A stretch of 64,000 bases of DNA from an uncultured Chitinophagaceae bacterium. Its GTDB lineage: Bacteria; Bacteroidota; Bacteroidia; Chitinophagales; Chitinophagaceae. The stretch's first letter is position 1; each line of letters starts with the position of its first letter. The translations under genes were made by a program, and so were the position numbers. Under the pieces are notes generated by a model. It was not told where the DNA came from. It ran no database searches and saw only the letters and a list, made by a program, of their open reading frames with translations. Location of the stretch: contig CAKZFX010000013.1 in assembly GCA_936908745.1 (NCBI GenBank), forward strand, positions 124,001 through 188,000, written 5' to 3'. Shown here piece by piece: positions 9,943-18,040 of this stretch.

Positions 9943-12622
9943 TAACCAACACTTGAAGATTTTCCTTTCCCTATATAGTTTGCTTCTTTCGATGGTCCTT
10001 TGTGCACAATCTCCCAGGGTAGTGCAAAAGATCAATGATGGCTGGCAATTTGCCAAAGAAAACAATACTGACTGGCAAGCGGTAAAACTGCCGCATACAT
10101 GGAATATTGCCGATGTGATGGATGATGAGCCGGGCTACTATCGTGGCATTGGCATCTACAAACGCAGTTTGTATATACCTGCGGAGATGAAAGGCAAGCA
10201 GCTCTTTTTATTCTTTGAAGGAGCTAATCAGATCACGGAAGTGATGGTGAACGGAAAATCTGCCGGTAAACATACCGGTGGCTACGCCGCTTTTTATATT
10301 CCAATCAGCAACTATGTCAACGTTGGTACTGAAAACGAGATCGTATTAAAAGTAGATAACAGTTACAACGCTGCCGTGCCGCCGCTGTCTGCCGACTTTA
10401 CTTTCTTTGGCGGTGCGTATCGGGATCTGTATTTGGTAACAACAAGTGCAGTTCACTTTTCTACAAACAACTACGGAAGTCATTCGGTGCAAATAAGCAC
10501 ACCGTTGGTCAATGAAAAATCAGCGACGGTTTCAGTAAAAACAAAGATTGCTAACGAAACAAAAGTTGCAAAAAGGATTATTGTTGCTGCAACTATTAAA
10601 AACGCGGCAGGAAAAACAGTTGCTGCAACAACTGCTAAAATATCGTCGAATGCAAACAGCGATCAATTCATTACGCTGCCATTGATCAAAGTAAAAGAAC
10701 CGGAACTCTGGTCTCCCGACAGGCCCTACTTATATGACGTAATAACCGAGTTAAAGGATGCATCTACGGGCGAACTGCTGGATGTTATCAAAAACCCTTT
10801 AGGATTTCGCTGGTTTTATTTTGATGCTGCAAAAGGGTTTTTCCTGAATGGAAAGCCCTGTAAATTGATTGGCACCAGCCGTCACCAGGACTATAAAAAC
10901 AAAGGCAATGCATTACCTGATAGTTTGGCAGTAAGAGATATTGAATTGATAAAAGAAATGGGCGGCAACTTTTTGCGTGTGGCACATTACCCGCAAGACC
11001 CTTCCGTGCTCGAAGCCTGCGACCGTTTGGGGATATTGGCCTCTGTTGAAATTCCTGTTGTCAACGAAATCACGGAATCAGAAGAATTTTATAAAAACTG
11101 TTATGCCATGCAGGTGGAAATGATCCGCCAGCATTACAATCATCCCAGCGTCATCATGTGGTGTTATATGAATGAAGTGTTGCTGCGGATGCGCTATAAT
11201 GATGATAAAGCAAAACAGAAAAAATATACAGCCGCTATCACGAAGCTGGCGAAAAACCTGGACAGCATTACCCGCAAAGAAGATCCGTACCGCTATACAA
11301 TGATCGCTAATCACGGTGACTATACTAAATACCAGCAGGCAGGTCTTACGGAGATACCGATGGTCGTAGGCTGGAACTTATACTCCGGCTGGTATGGCGC
11401 AAACCTCCAGGATTTTCCTGCATTTTTAGATACATTCCATGCAAAACATCCCGGCAAACCGATGCTGGTATCTGAATACGGTGCAGATGCCGATCCCCGG
11501 ATAAGAAGTGTGGACCCGGTACGTTTTGATAAGAGCATTGAATACACCGTGAAATTTCACCAGTTCTACTTAAAAGAAATGCTGGCACGTCCATTCGTGG
11601 CGGCGGCCATGGTATGGAACCTGGCCGACTTCAATTCAGAAACAAGAAATGAAAGCATGCCGCATATCAATAATAAAGGCTTGCTGGAATGGGACCGTTC
11701 ACCCAAAGATCCTTACTACTATTACAAAGCCATGCTTTCCAAAGAACCGTTTATTAAAATACTCGGTGCTGAAAAAATAATTGCTGTTCCTGACTCAGCA
11801 GGCGTTACTAAACGATGGCCGGTGCAGGTAGCGGGTAATGCCACTGAAATTGAATTGACAGTGAATGATAAAAAAATAGGGCTGGCAAAAGTGGACAACG
11901 GAATTGCGGAATGGAATGTGGCTTTGAAAGAAGGAGAAAATAAGCTGTCCGTTAGTTGTATCATCAATGGCAAAACATATACAGATCAGCAAACTGTTTT
12001 ATTAAACTGGCTGGCAACAAGCTTTACAACAAAAAAAGAAGAACTGCAACCGCTGAATATTTTAGTGGGAGCTAAACGTTATTTCACTGACAGCGAAAAC
12101 AGGCTTTGGGCTCCGGCTGTTAAATATGGCGGCAACGGCTGGGGCTATACCGGCGGTAAATTATTTAAAGCGCCGGGCAACGGACGCCTGCCGTATGGCA
12201 CCGATAAAAATATCAAAGGCACAGAGGATGATCCCGTTTACCAGACACAGCAGATAGGTATTGAGCAATTCCGTTTTGATGTGCCCGCCGGTGAATATGA
12301 ACTCGTATTACATTTTGCCGAACTGTTAGGCGGGCCGGTAAAAGATATTCCTTACAACTTGTCCAATGATGATCGCATTGAGCCGAATGGCAAAAGAGTA
12401 TTTAGTGTATATATAAACGGCGAATTGCTGCTGGATAACTTTAATATTGCAGAACAGGCGGGAACGGCTGTGCCAGTGATTAAAAAGATAAATGTGAAAC
12501 TGGCCGCAGGCAAACCCATACTTGTTGACTTTAAAGCTATCGAAGGCGAGCCTGTACTAAATGCGATCCAGCTGAGAAGAGTGGAAGCAGGCAAACAGGA
12601 GCAGGTAAATAATTATAAATAA
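9929..12622 (+). CDS. Exported GH2-family glycoside hydrolase with C-terminal malectin-like domain
   Basis: This is a retaining exo-glycosidase of family GH2 (beta-galactosidase, beta-glucuronidase or beta-mannosidase type). A signal peptide ends near VLCAQ. The N-terminal jelly-roll carries INDGWQFAKE and VKLPHTWN, an Ig-like domain follows, and then the TIM barrel. The acid/base is in VIMWCYMNEV at about residue 412 and the nucleophile in MLVSEYGAD at about 516. A late Ig-like domain (about 620-690) and a malectin-like domain (about 710-890, FRFDVPAGEYELVLHFAEL) complete the 897 residues. The start codon lies inside the GH5 gene, which suggests translational coupling. The uronic-acid context would fit a beta-glucuronidase or beta-galactosidase, but this is not decided. 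Confidence 0.93.
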   Translation: MKRNNNQHLKIFLSLYSLLLSMVLCAQSPRVVQKINDGWQFAKENNTDWQAVKLPHTWNIADVMDDEPGYYRGIGIYKRSLYIPAEMKGKQLFLFFEGANQITEVMVNGKSAGKHTGGYAAFYIPISNYVNVGTENEIVLKVDNSYNAAVPPLSADFTFFGGAYRDLYLVTTSAVHFSTNNYGSHSVQISTPLVNEKSATVSVKTKIANETKVAKRIIVAATIKNAAGKTVAATTAKISSNANSDQFITLPLIKVKEPELWSPDRPYLYDVITELKDASTGELLDVIKNPLGFRWFYFDAAKGFFLNGKPCKLIGTSRHQDYKNKGNALPDSLAVRDIELIKEMGGNFLRVAHYPQDPSVLEACDRLGILASVEIPVVNEITESEEFYKNCYAMQVEMIRQHYNHPSVIMWCYMNEVLLRMRYNDDKAKQKKYTAAITKLAKNLDSITRKEDPYRYTMIANHGDYTKYQQAGLTEIPMVVGWNLYSGWYGANLQDFPAFLDTFHAKHPGKPMLVSEYGADADPRIRSVDPVRFDKSIEYTVKFHQFYLKEMLARPFVAAAMVWNLADFNSETRNESMPHINNKGLLEWDRSPKDPYYYYKAMLSKEPFIKILGAEKIIAVPDSAGVTKRWPVQVAGNATEIELTVNDKKIGLAKVDNGIAEWNVALKEGENKLSVSCIINGKTYTDQQTVLLNWLATSFTTKKEELQPLNILVGAKRYFTDSENRLWAPAVKYGGNGWGYTGGKLFKAPGNGRLPYGTDKNIKGTEDDPVYQTQQIGIEQFRFDVPAGEYELVLHFAELLGGPVKDIPYNLSNDDRIEPNGKRVFSVYINGELLLDNFNIAEQAGTAVPVIKKINVKLAAGKPILVDFKAIEGEPVLNAIQLRRVEAGKQEQVNNYK

Positions 12623-12623
12623 C

Positions 12624-14135
12624 ATGAAGAGACGTTTGTATATATTTTTTCTTTCCCTGGTTGTTGCGGCTGTGTCAAACGCACAACAAAGCTGGAATTC
12701 GGCCTTTGTAAAATACGAGAACAAGCAACTAAGTTATATCCCGGATGCGCAAGGCAATCGTATTCCGGACTTCAGCGGTGTGGGTTATAAAATGAACCGC
12801 AAAGCATTACCTGTTGTGCCGGTTAAGAAAACAATTTCACCGACGGGCCGTGAAAGCGACCAGGAATTAATACAAGCTGCGATCAATGAAGTGGCAGCCC
12901 TGCCATTAAACGGCGACGGATTTCGGGGTGCGGTTTTATTAAAAAAGGGTGTTTATAAAATTCCCGGAACGATCCGTATACAAGCAAGCGGTGTTGTACT
13001 AAGAGGTGAAGGTGATGAAACAAAACTGGTAGCTACCGGTAAAGGACAACGAAGCCTTATCATCGTCAGCGGCACCGGTACTATCAAAGAAACAGCCGGA
13101 TCCAGAAAAAGAATAACGGATAGCTATGTGCCGGTTGGCGCAAGAGCTTTTACATTGGAAAACACAAAAGGACTAAAAGCAGGCGACAGTATCATTTTAT
13201 TCCGTCCTGCTACGGCCAGTTGGATCGCTGACATTAAAATGAATGAAATAGACAAGCGTGACAGCACCACCAAACAATGGGAGCCGGCTGAGTATGGTTT
13301 GCAATACGAGAGAGTGATCACAAGAATTGATAAAAACCGGGTTTATATTGACAACCCCGTGGTGATGGCCATGGAAGAAAAATATGGCGGCGGCGAAATT
13401 TATACCTACAGTTTCAAAGGAAGGATCAGGAATGTTGGCGTTGAGAACTTATTATGTGAATCTGAATTTGCCGGCAATGAAGACGAAGATCATGGATGGG
13501 ATGCGGTTCATTTTAACCGCCTTGAAAATGGCTGGGTGACAAATGTAACTGCCAGGTACTTTGGTTACTCCTGCGTCAATCTTGGCTACCAGGCCCGCAA
13601 CGTAACCGTAAGCGAGTGCAAATACCTTGAACCTAAATCAAAGATCACGGGCAGCCGCCGGTATTCCTTTAACAATGACGGGCAATTAAATCTCTTTATG
13701 AATTGTTTTGCTTCTGAAGGCCGTCACGACTACGTAACAGGCGCAAGAGTATGCGGCCCGAACGTTTTTTATAATTGCAAAGCAGAAAAAACAAATGCCG
13801 ATATCGGCCCGCATCATCGCTGGGCCAGCGGTACGTTGTACGATAATATTATCACCGACGGTGAGATCAATGTGCAGGACAGGGGCAATTGGGGCACAGG
13901 TCATGGCTGGGCAGGGGTAACGCAGATCATCTGGAACTGCAAAGTGAAAAGGGCCGCTATCCAAAATCCATGGGCTTCGGGTAATAACTATGTGATCGGC
14001 TTGCAAGGCGAAAAATATGAGGGCCGGTTGAAAGGGCGTCCCGATGCTATATGGGAAGGACAAAATAAACCGGGTTTGATTCCCGCGTCTTTATATGCTG
14101 TGCAATTAGAAGCAGCTAAAAACACAAAGCACTAA
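12624..14135 (+). CDS. Exported right-handed beta-helix protein, possible polysaccharide lyase
   Basis: The protein has a signal peptide ending near VSNAQ. Its N-terminal segment ESDQELIQAAINEVAALP and the coil pattern GAVLLKKGVYKIPGTIRIQA / SGVVLRGEGDETKLVATG are the hallmark of pectate-lyase-type beta-helices. Later turns (IRNVGVENLLCE, WVTNVTARYFGYSCVNLGYQ, NVTVSECKYLEP) continue the helix. It starts one base after the GH2 stop, and the next gene encodes a GH88 enzyme that needs unsaturated lyase products, so a lyase role is a reasonable inference. I could not match it to a named PL family. A GH28-type hydrolase or a binding protein is also possible. Confidence 0.75.
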   Translation: MKRRLYIFFLSLVVAAVSNAQQSWNSAFVKYENKQLSYIPDAQGNRIPDFSGVGYKMNRKALPVVPVKKTISPTGRESDQELIQAAINEVAALPLNGDGFRGAVLLKKGVYKIPGTIRIQASGVVLRGEGDETKLVATGKGQRSLIIVSGTGTIKETAGSRKRITDSYVPVGARAFTLENTKGLKAGDSIILFRPATASWIADIKMNEIDKRDSTTKQWEPAEYGLQYERVITRIDKNRVYIDNPVVMAMEEKYGGGEIYTYSFKGRIRNVGVENLLCESEFAGNEDEDHGWDAVHFNRLENGWVTNVTARYFGYSCVNLGYQARNVTVSECKYLEPKSKITGSRRYSFNNDGQLNLFMNCFASEGRHDYVTGARVCGPNVFYNCKAEKTNADIGPHHRWASGTLYDNIITDGEINVQDRGNWGTGHGWAGVTQIIWNCKVKRAAIQNPWASGNNYVIGLQGEKYEGRLKGRPDAIWEGQNKPGLIPASLYAVQLEAAKNTKH

Positions 14136-14139
14136 GCAC

Positions 14140-15300
14140 ATGAGAAAAATAATTCTCTTTACACTCTTTAGCGTGACAATTGTTGCAGCAGAGGGCCAGG
14201 ATACAAAAAAAGCATTCAAAGATGCGGGTAAGCAACTGTCATTTTTCTATAATGAAATAAAAGCCGCACGCAATGGCAATAAAATATTTCCCCGTTCATT
14301 GGAAAAAGGAGACTCCATTCGTATCGTTCATTCCGGCGACTGGACAAGTGGTTTCTGGCCGGGTATGTTATGGTTTATGTATAAATACACAGGCCGGCAG
14401 GAGTGGAAAGCAAAGGCTGAAGAATTTACAGCCCTGATGGAGAAAGAACCCAAAAACCGTGGTTCGCATGATGTGGGTTTCAAAGTGTATAATAGTTATG
14501 GCAACGGGTATAAACTGACATCGAATGAAGAATATAAACAACAAATCATTCAAGGTGCCAAAACACTCGTGACACGTTTCAACCCGGCCGTTGGTTGCAT
14601 CCGTTCATGGGACTTTGGCAAATGGCAATACCCGGTGATCATCGACAATATGATGAACCTTGAGTTGTTGTTTGCAGCCACCCGTTTAAGCGGCGACAGC
14701 AGTTTTTATAAAGTGGCGGTGAGCCATGCCAACAACACGATGAAAAATCATTTCCGTAAAGACTACAGTTGTTTTCATGTAATGGATTATGATACCGCTA
14801 CGGGTAAGCCAATTGGAGGCAGCACATTGCAGGGTTATTCTGATGCGTCTGCATGGGCAAGGGGAGAGGCATGGGCCTTGTATGGCTTCACGTTGTGTTA
14901 TCGTGAAACAAAAGACCCGGCCTATTTACAATTGGCAGAAAAGATCGCTTCGTTTATTATAAATCATCCACGCCTGCCTGCTGATAAAATTCCTTACTGG
15001 GATTTTGATGCGCCGGGTATTCCCAATGAACCCAGGGATGCATCGGCGGCGGCTATTATCGCATCGGCGTTGTATGAGTTAAAAGACTATTCAGCGGAAA
15101 AGAAAACCTACGTAAAATTTGCCGATCAAATACTCAATAGCCTGGCGAAGAATTATCGCTCCGCTATCGGTACTAACAAAGGATTTATTTTAGACCACAG
15201 CACCGGCCATAAACCCGTCAATGGCGAAGTGGATACGCCGATCATCTATGCCGATTATTATTATCTCGAAGCGTTGTTGAGAAAGAAGAGCAGCCGCTGA
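14140..15300 (+). CDS. GH88 unsaturated glucuronyl hydrolase
   Basis: This enzyme removes the 4,5-unsaturated uronic acid left at the non-reducing end of oligosaccharides cut by polysaccharide lyases. Family features are the (alpha/alpha)6 repeats with WTSGFWPGMLWFMYKYTG, HDVGFKVYNSYGNGYKLT (catalytic-Asp region), IIDNMMNLELLFAA (second Asp) and QGYSDASAWARGEAWALYGF. A signal peptide ends near AAEGQ, so it is periplasmic. At 386 residues it has family length. It is the last gene of the locus and strongly implies a uronate-bearing glycan substrate. Confidence 0.93.
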   Translation: MRKIILFTLFSVTIVAAEGQDTKKAFKDAGKQLSFFYNEIKAARNGNKIFPRSLEKGDSIRIVHSGDWTSGFWPGMLWFMYKYTGRQEWKAKAEEFTALMEKEPKNRGSHDVGFKVYNSYGNGYKLTSNEEYKQQIIQGAKTLVTRFNPAVGCIRSWDFGKWQYPVIIDNMMNLELLFAATRLSGDSSFYKVAVSHANNTMKNHFRKDYSCFHVMDYDTATGKPIGGSTLQGYSDASAWARGEAWALYGFTLCYRETKDPAYLQLAEKIASFIINHPRLPADKIPYWDFDAPGIPNEPRDASAAAIIASALYELKDYSAEKKTYVKFADQILNSLAKNYRSAIGTNKGFILDHSTGHKPVNGEVDTPIIYADYYYLEALLRKKSSR

Positions 15301-15305
15301 TTTTT

Positions 15306-15404
15306 CACCACAGAGGGGCAAGAGAAAAAGAGTTTACGCAGAGATTTAACCGCAAAAATGCTAAGTCGCAAGATTTGCTTTGTGTCACTTTGTGTCTTCG
15401 TGGG
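15306..15404. repeat. Dispersed palindromic intergenic repeat, family A, copy 1
   Basis: The left part reads CACCACAGAGG and the right part ends CTTTGTGTCTTCGTGGG. Similar CACAAAG/CTTTGTG pieces recur at 25315, 30443, 36265 and 56271 in this window. This copy lies between the convergent ends of the GH88 and HU/SPOR genes. Confidence 0.7.
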
Positions 15405-15411
15405 AAATTCC

Positions 15412-16332
15412 TTACCTGCCAATTATCACCCTTTTCCCATTCAGCCTTGTCAATGAATCCAGCAATCTTGTGGTATCAGATGCACTTGCGGGCAGCAACA
15501 TATACAATGTGTATTCCAGCGAATCTTTTGTTTCCATCTGCACCGGCCATTGGAAGACCTTCAGTTTGCTGAAACGTTCAAATGCCCGTTTGGTGCCCGA
15601 TGTTTCCAATACAAACTTATAATTGCCCGCAGGTGTTGGCGCCGGTTGGTTATTCAATGCAGGCGGTGCTGTCACTGCCGCAGTGTTTGCTGGCGGAATA
15701 GTATCAGCCGTTTTTTGCACAGTCGCTGGCTGTTGAGCAACTGGTTCGTCAGCTTTTGCTTCATTCTTTTTATACAATGTATAACCACCCCAAACGGCAA
15801 AACCGATACCTGCCAGTACCAATAATACAGCTACAGGTTTGCGCCAGGCTGTTTTTGCTTTCTCTTTATGTAAAAAAGGCTCGTAAGTGCTGCTGAAACT
15901 TTTGTCAGCCACTTCTCCTGTTTCACTTTTGGAAGGAATATCTTTTAACTTTTCCGTCACCAGTGTGCCGGGTGTGAAAACAAATTCACCCGACTTCATT
16001 TTTACCAGGCTGCCAATACCTTCCAGCATAAAAGGTTTACCGATATTCAGGAACTGTTGCATCAGCTCAACGTGCGAACTAAGGTCAGCCGCGGCCAATG
16101 CTTTCATTTTACCTGTCTGTGAGGAGATAAACGCCACCAGTTCAGGCGATTCTTTTACCGAAGGATTATTTTCAAAACTTACGCCTTCAACGACCGGGTT
16201 CTTTTGATTTTTGCTGTTCTCTGCTTCGAGATTGACCAGGGCCGAAGGGTCAAGGATAAAGCTGCCGATGCCGGCGATGTCCAGTCTTTTATGAACGTAG
16301 AGGTATTGCGCTATTGCAGTTGTTAGTTTCAA
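15412..16332 (-). CDS. HU-domain (CCDC81-like) and SPOR-domain membrane protein
   Basis: The N-terminal ~125 residues contain two HU/IHF-like repeats of the CCDC81 prokaryotic type (IAQYLYVHKRLDIAGIGSFI and LNIGKPFMLEGIGSLVKMKS). A single membrane span lies at about 167-185 (VAVLLVLAGIGFAVWGGYTL). A Pro/Ala/Thr-rich periplasmic linker follows, then a C-terminal SPOR domain (YKFVLETSGTKRAFERFSKL) of the sort that binds denuded peptidoglycan at division sites. The architecture joins a potential DNA- or protein-binding cytoplasmic domain to the cell wall. This is known in Bacteroidota; the exact role is not established. Confidence 0.85.
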   Translation of the reverse strand: MKLTTAIAQYLYVHKRLDIAGIGSFILDPSALVNLEAENSKNQKNPVVEGVSFENNPSVKESPELVAFISSQTGKMKALAAADLSSHVELMQQFLNIGKPFMLEGIGSLVKMKSGEFVFTPGTLVTEKLKDIPSKSETGEVADKSFSSTYEPFLHKEKAKTAWRKPVAVLLVLAGIGFAVWGGYTLYKKNEAKADEPVAQQPATVQKTADTIPPANTAAVTAPPALNNQPAPTPAGNYKFVLETSGTKRAFERFSKLKVFQWPVQMETKDSLEYTLYMLLPASASDTTRLLDSLTRLNGKRVIIGR

Positions 16333-16421
16333 GGTTGGAAATTAATGTGTCACAAGATAAATATTTTGAACCGCTGTTGCAAGGCTTTTATGAATCAAGG
16401 GATTAAATTTGCATCATCAAT

Positions 16422-16745
16422 ATGATGCTGACAAAAGAAGAAAGAGAATTTGTTGCGTACTGGGAAGCCAACCGGCTCAGGAAAAAGAAAGTGTTCAACC
16501 AACTGGCGCTGGGCCTTCCGCTGGCTGTATTATTAGTAATTGCCATATTTGTCAATTTTTTTTCCTCCTGGTACAAAAGGGCCGAAATGGCACGCAACGA
16601 AGCGGTGATGCAAAACCAGTCATCTTTAATACTGGTATTGATCGTGGCCGCTATCCTGATCGTCGTTTTCGTGGTTATTTTCAGTGTAAAACATAAATGG
16701 GACATCAACGAGCAACATTACAGGGAACTGGTCAACAGGAAATAA
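16422..16745 (+). CDS. Small two-span membrane protein of unknown function
   Basis: This is a 107-residue protein with two clear membrane segments, LGLPLAVLLVIAIFVNFF and LILVLIVAAILIVVFVVIFS. A charged N-terminus (LTKEEREFVAYWEANRLRKKK) and a short polar tail (YRELVNRK) flank them. A good -7 box (TAAATTTG, 16404-16411) lies 10 bases before the start. It is divergent from the HU/SPOR gene and followed by an FKBP lipoprotein. I do not recognise the family. Confidence 0.75.
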   Translation: MMLTKEEREFVAYWEANRLRKKKVFNQLALGLPLAVLLVIAIFVNFFSSWYKRAEMARNEAVMQNQSSLILVLIVAAILIVVFVVIFSVKHKWDINEQHYRELVNRK

Positions 16746-16814
16746 AAGCCTATTTTTTCACATCATGCAGCGGTTTTGGATAAGCGGCTGTCATACAAAC
16801 AATTAAAAATTATC

Positions 16815-17300
16815 ATGTTTAATCTGAAAATCGGTTCAAGGGTATTGGCTGTTGCAGCGTTAGCACTGTCATTAGCGGGTTGTGTAAAGGGTGATGAACC
16901 CTGCAACGATAAAACGCCTACACAGGAAGCCCCGGCTATGCAGGCCTATGCCTCTTCTAAAGGATATGCGATGACTTCCACACCGGAAGGTATTTACTAC
17001 GAAATTATCAATGGCGGAAGCGGCGCCACTCCTACGCCTACATCTAAAGTATTTGTAACATATACAGGTAAACTGATTTCTACTGATGCCGTATTTGACA
17101 GTCAAACCGACCATACCAAAACCGGTTGGACGTTGAACGGCCTGATTCCCGGCTGGCAATTAGCCCTGCCTTTGATCAAAAAAGGCGGCCAATTGAGGGT
17201 TATCATACCTTCTTCGCTGGCTTACGGATGCAATGGTTATTTATCTATTCCCGGAAACGCTGTACTCTTTTTTGAATTGACACTGGTTGATGTCCAGTAG
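16815..17300 (+). CDS. FKBP-type peptidyl-prolyl isomerase lipoprotein
   Basis: This is a periplasmic lipid-anchored prolyl isomerase. The start at 16815 gives the signal and lipobox LSLAGC; a longer frame to 16776 adds no signal features. After a low-complexity stretch (NDKTPTQEAPAMQAY), the FKBP core runs from about residue 55: VFVTYTGKLISTDAVFDSQ, GLIPGWQLALPLIKKGG, LRVIIPSSLAYG and a final VLFFELTLVDV. The usual FKBP strands and active-site Tyr, Phe, Asp and Trp positions are present. A terminator follows directly. Confidence 0.92.
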   Translation: MFNLKIGSRVLAVAALALSLAGCVKGDEPCNDKTPTQEAPAMQAYASSKGYAMTSTPEGIYYEIINGGSGATPTPTSKVFVTYTGKLISTDAVFDSQTDHTKTGWTLNGLIPGWQLALPLIKKGGQLRVIIPSSLAYGCNGYLSIPGNAVLFFELTLVDVQ

Positions 17301-17328
17301 TCAGCCGCTACTATCTGCTTGGCTTAGA

Positions 17329-17360
17329 AGCCCCTGGTTCATTCCGGGGGCTATTTTTTT
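17329..17360 (+). terminator. Rho-independent terminator after the FKBP gene
   Basis: AGCCCCTGG pairs with CCGGGGGCT around a short loop, followed by ATTTTTTTT. It overlaps the stop codon of the convergent SnoaL-like gene. Confidence 0.85.
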
Positions 17361-17791
17361 TCATCGGGCGGTTTCTGCGACAATTCTTTGTAATCTTCCG
17401 GTTCCGGGGTCATAATATGACCGAGTTGCTGGTACATTTTCAGGTAATCGACGATCGTCCATACTTCTACCAATTTCCCGTTTTCAAAACGACCGGCGCA
17501 AAGCGCTGTATAACTAACCGGTTTATTGCGTATTGAGCGGCCCGTAACAGAACAATACAGGGTGGCCACTGTGTCGGTCTCGCATACAACAGTATTGATA
17601 ACATGCATTTCGGGAATGGCCTGCCGCAGACTGGCATACAGGCTTAAAAAGGCTTCTTTTCCTTCAGAATCGCTGGTAGTTCCTATTCCATGAACTATTA
17701 TATTATCATCCATTATCTCCCTCAGGTAATCAATATTGGACTTGTTCCATGCTTCATCAATCCACTTGGAAAATAGAAATGCTGTACTCAT
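17351..17791 (-). CDS. SnoaL-like / NTF2-fold polyketide-cyclase-type protein
   Basis: This is a 146-residue cytoplasmic protein with the NTF2-like cone-fold pattern: an N-terminal helix (FSKWIDEAWNKSNIDYLREI), VHGIGTTSDSEGKEAFLSLY, a strand pair with VINTVVCETDTVATLYCSVT, and the final KLVEVWTIVDYLKMYQQLG typical of SnoaL-like ester cyclases. The chemistry and substrate are unknown; many relatives are annotated only as ester cyclase. A divergent -7 motif (TACCTTTG on the minus strand at 17960-17967) lies well upstream. Confidence 0.8.
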   Translation of the reverse strand: MSTAFLFSKWIDEAWNKSNIDYLREIMDDNIIVHGIGTTSDSEGKEAFLSLYASLRQAIPEMHVINTVVCETDTVATLYCSVTGRSIRNKPVSYTALCAGRFENGKLVEVWTIVDYLKMYQQLGHIMTPEPEDYKELSQKPPDEKK

Positions 17792-18013
17792 AAATTTCTG
17801 ACTTTATTTCTTGTTGCAGAAAAATGTGAGAAGCCGTTAAACACAGCATCTTTTCACGCTGATCAATAAAGTGAATAAAAACAGGAGTGTTTACTTTTCT
17901 CATACATTTTTCAAAAGGCTTGGAAAAATATGAGTAGTATGGCGGGAATGGTTATACTACAAAGGTACGAATTTTCCGACAAAGCGGTTTTACAGGCGAC
18001 GATAGATTAATCG

Positions 18014-18021
18014 TACTTTTG
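18014..18021 (+). promoter_or_regulatory. Putative -7 promoter element of the serine dehydratase gene
   Basis: TACTTTTG matches the Bacteroidota TAnnTTTG element, 20 bases before the TTG start. A T-rich -33 candidate (GTTTTAC) lies about 22 bases upstream. An oppositely directed TACCTTTG at 17960-17967 suggests a divergent promoter pair. Confidence 0.5.
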
Positions 18022-18040
18022 TTGTATAAAATCAGTTCCA

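Noticed and set aside
16409..16696. Overlapping frame in the small membrane-protein gene.
   Set aside because: The other frame has two clean membrane spans and a promoter; this one has none.
17960..18021. Possible regulatory small RNA between the divergent -7 boxes.
   Set aside because: No terminator or conserved hairpin; ordinary divergent promoters explain the motifs.
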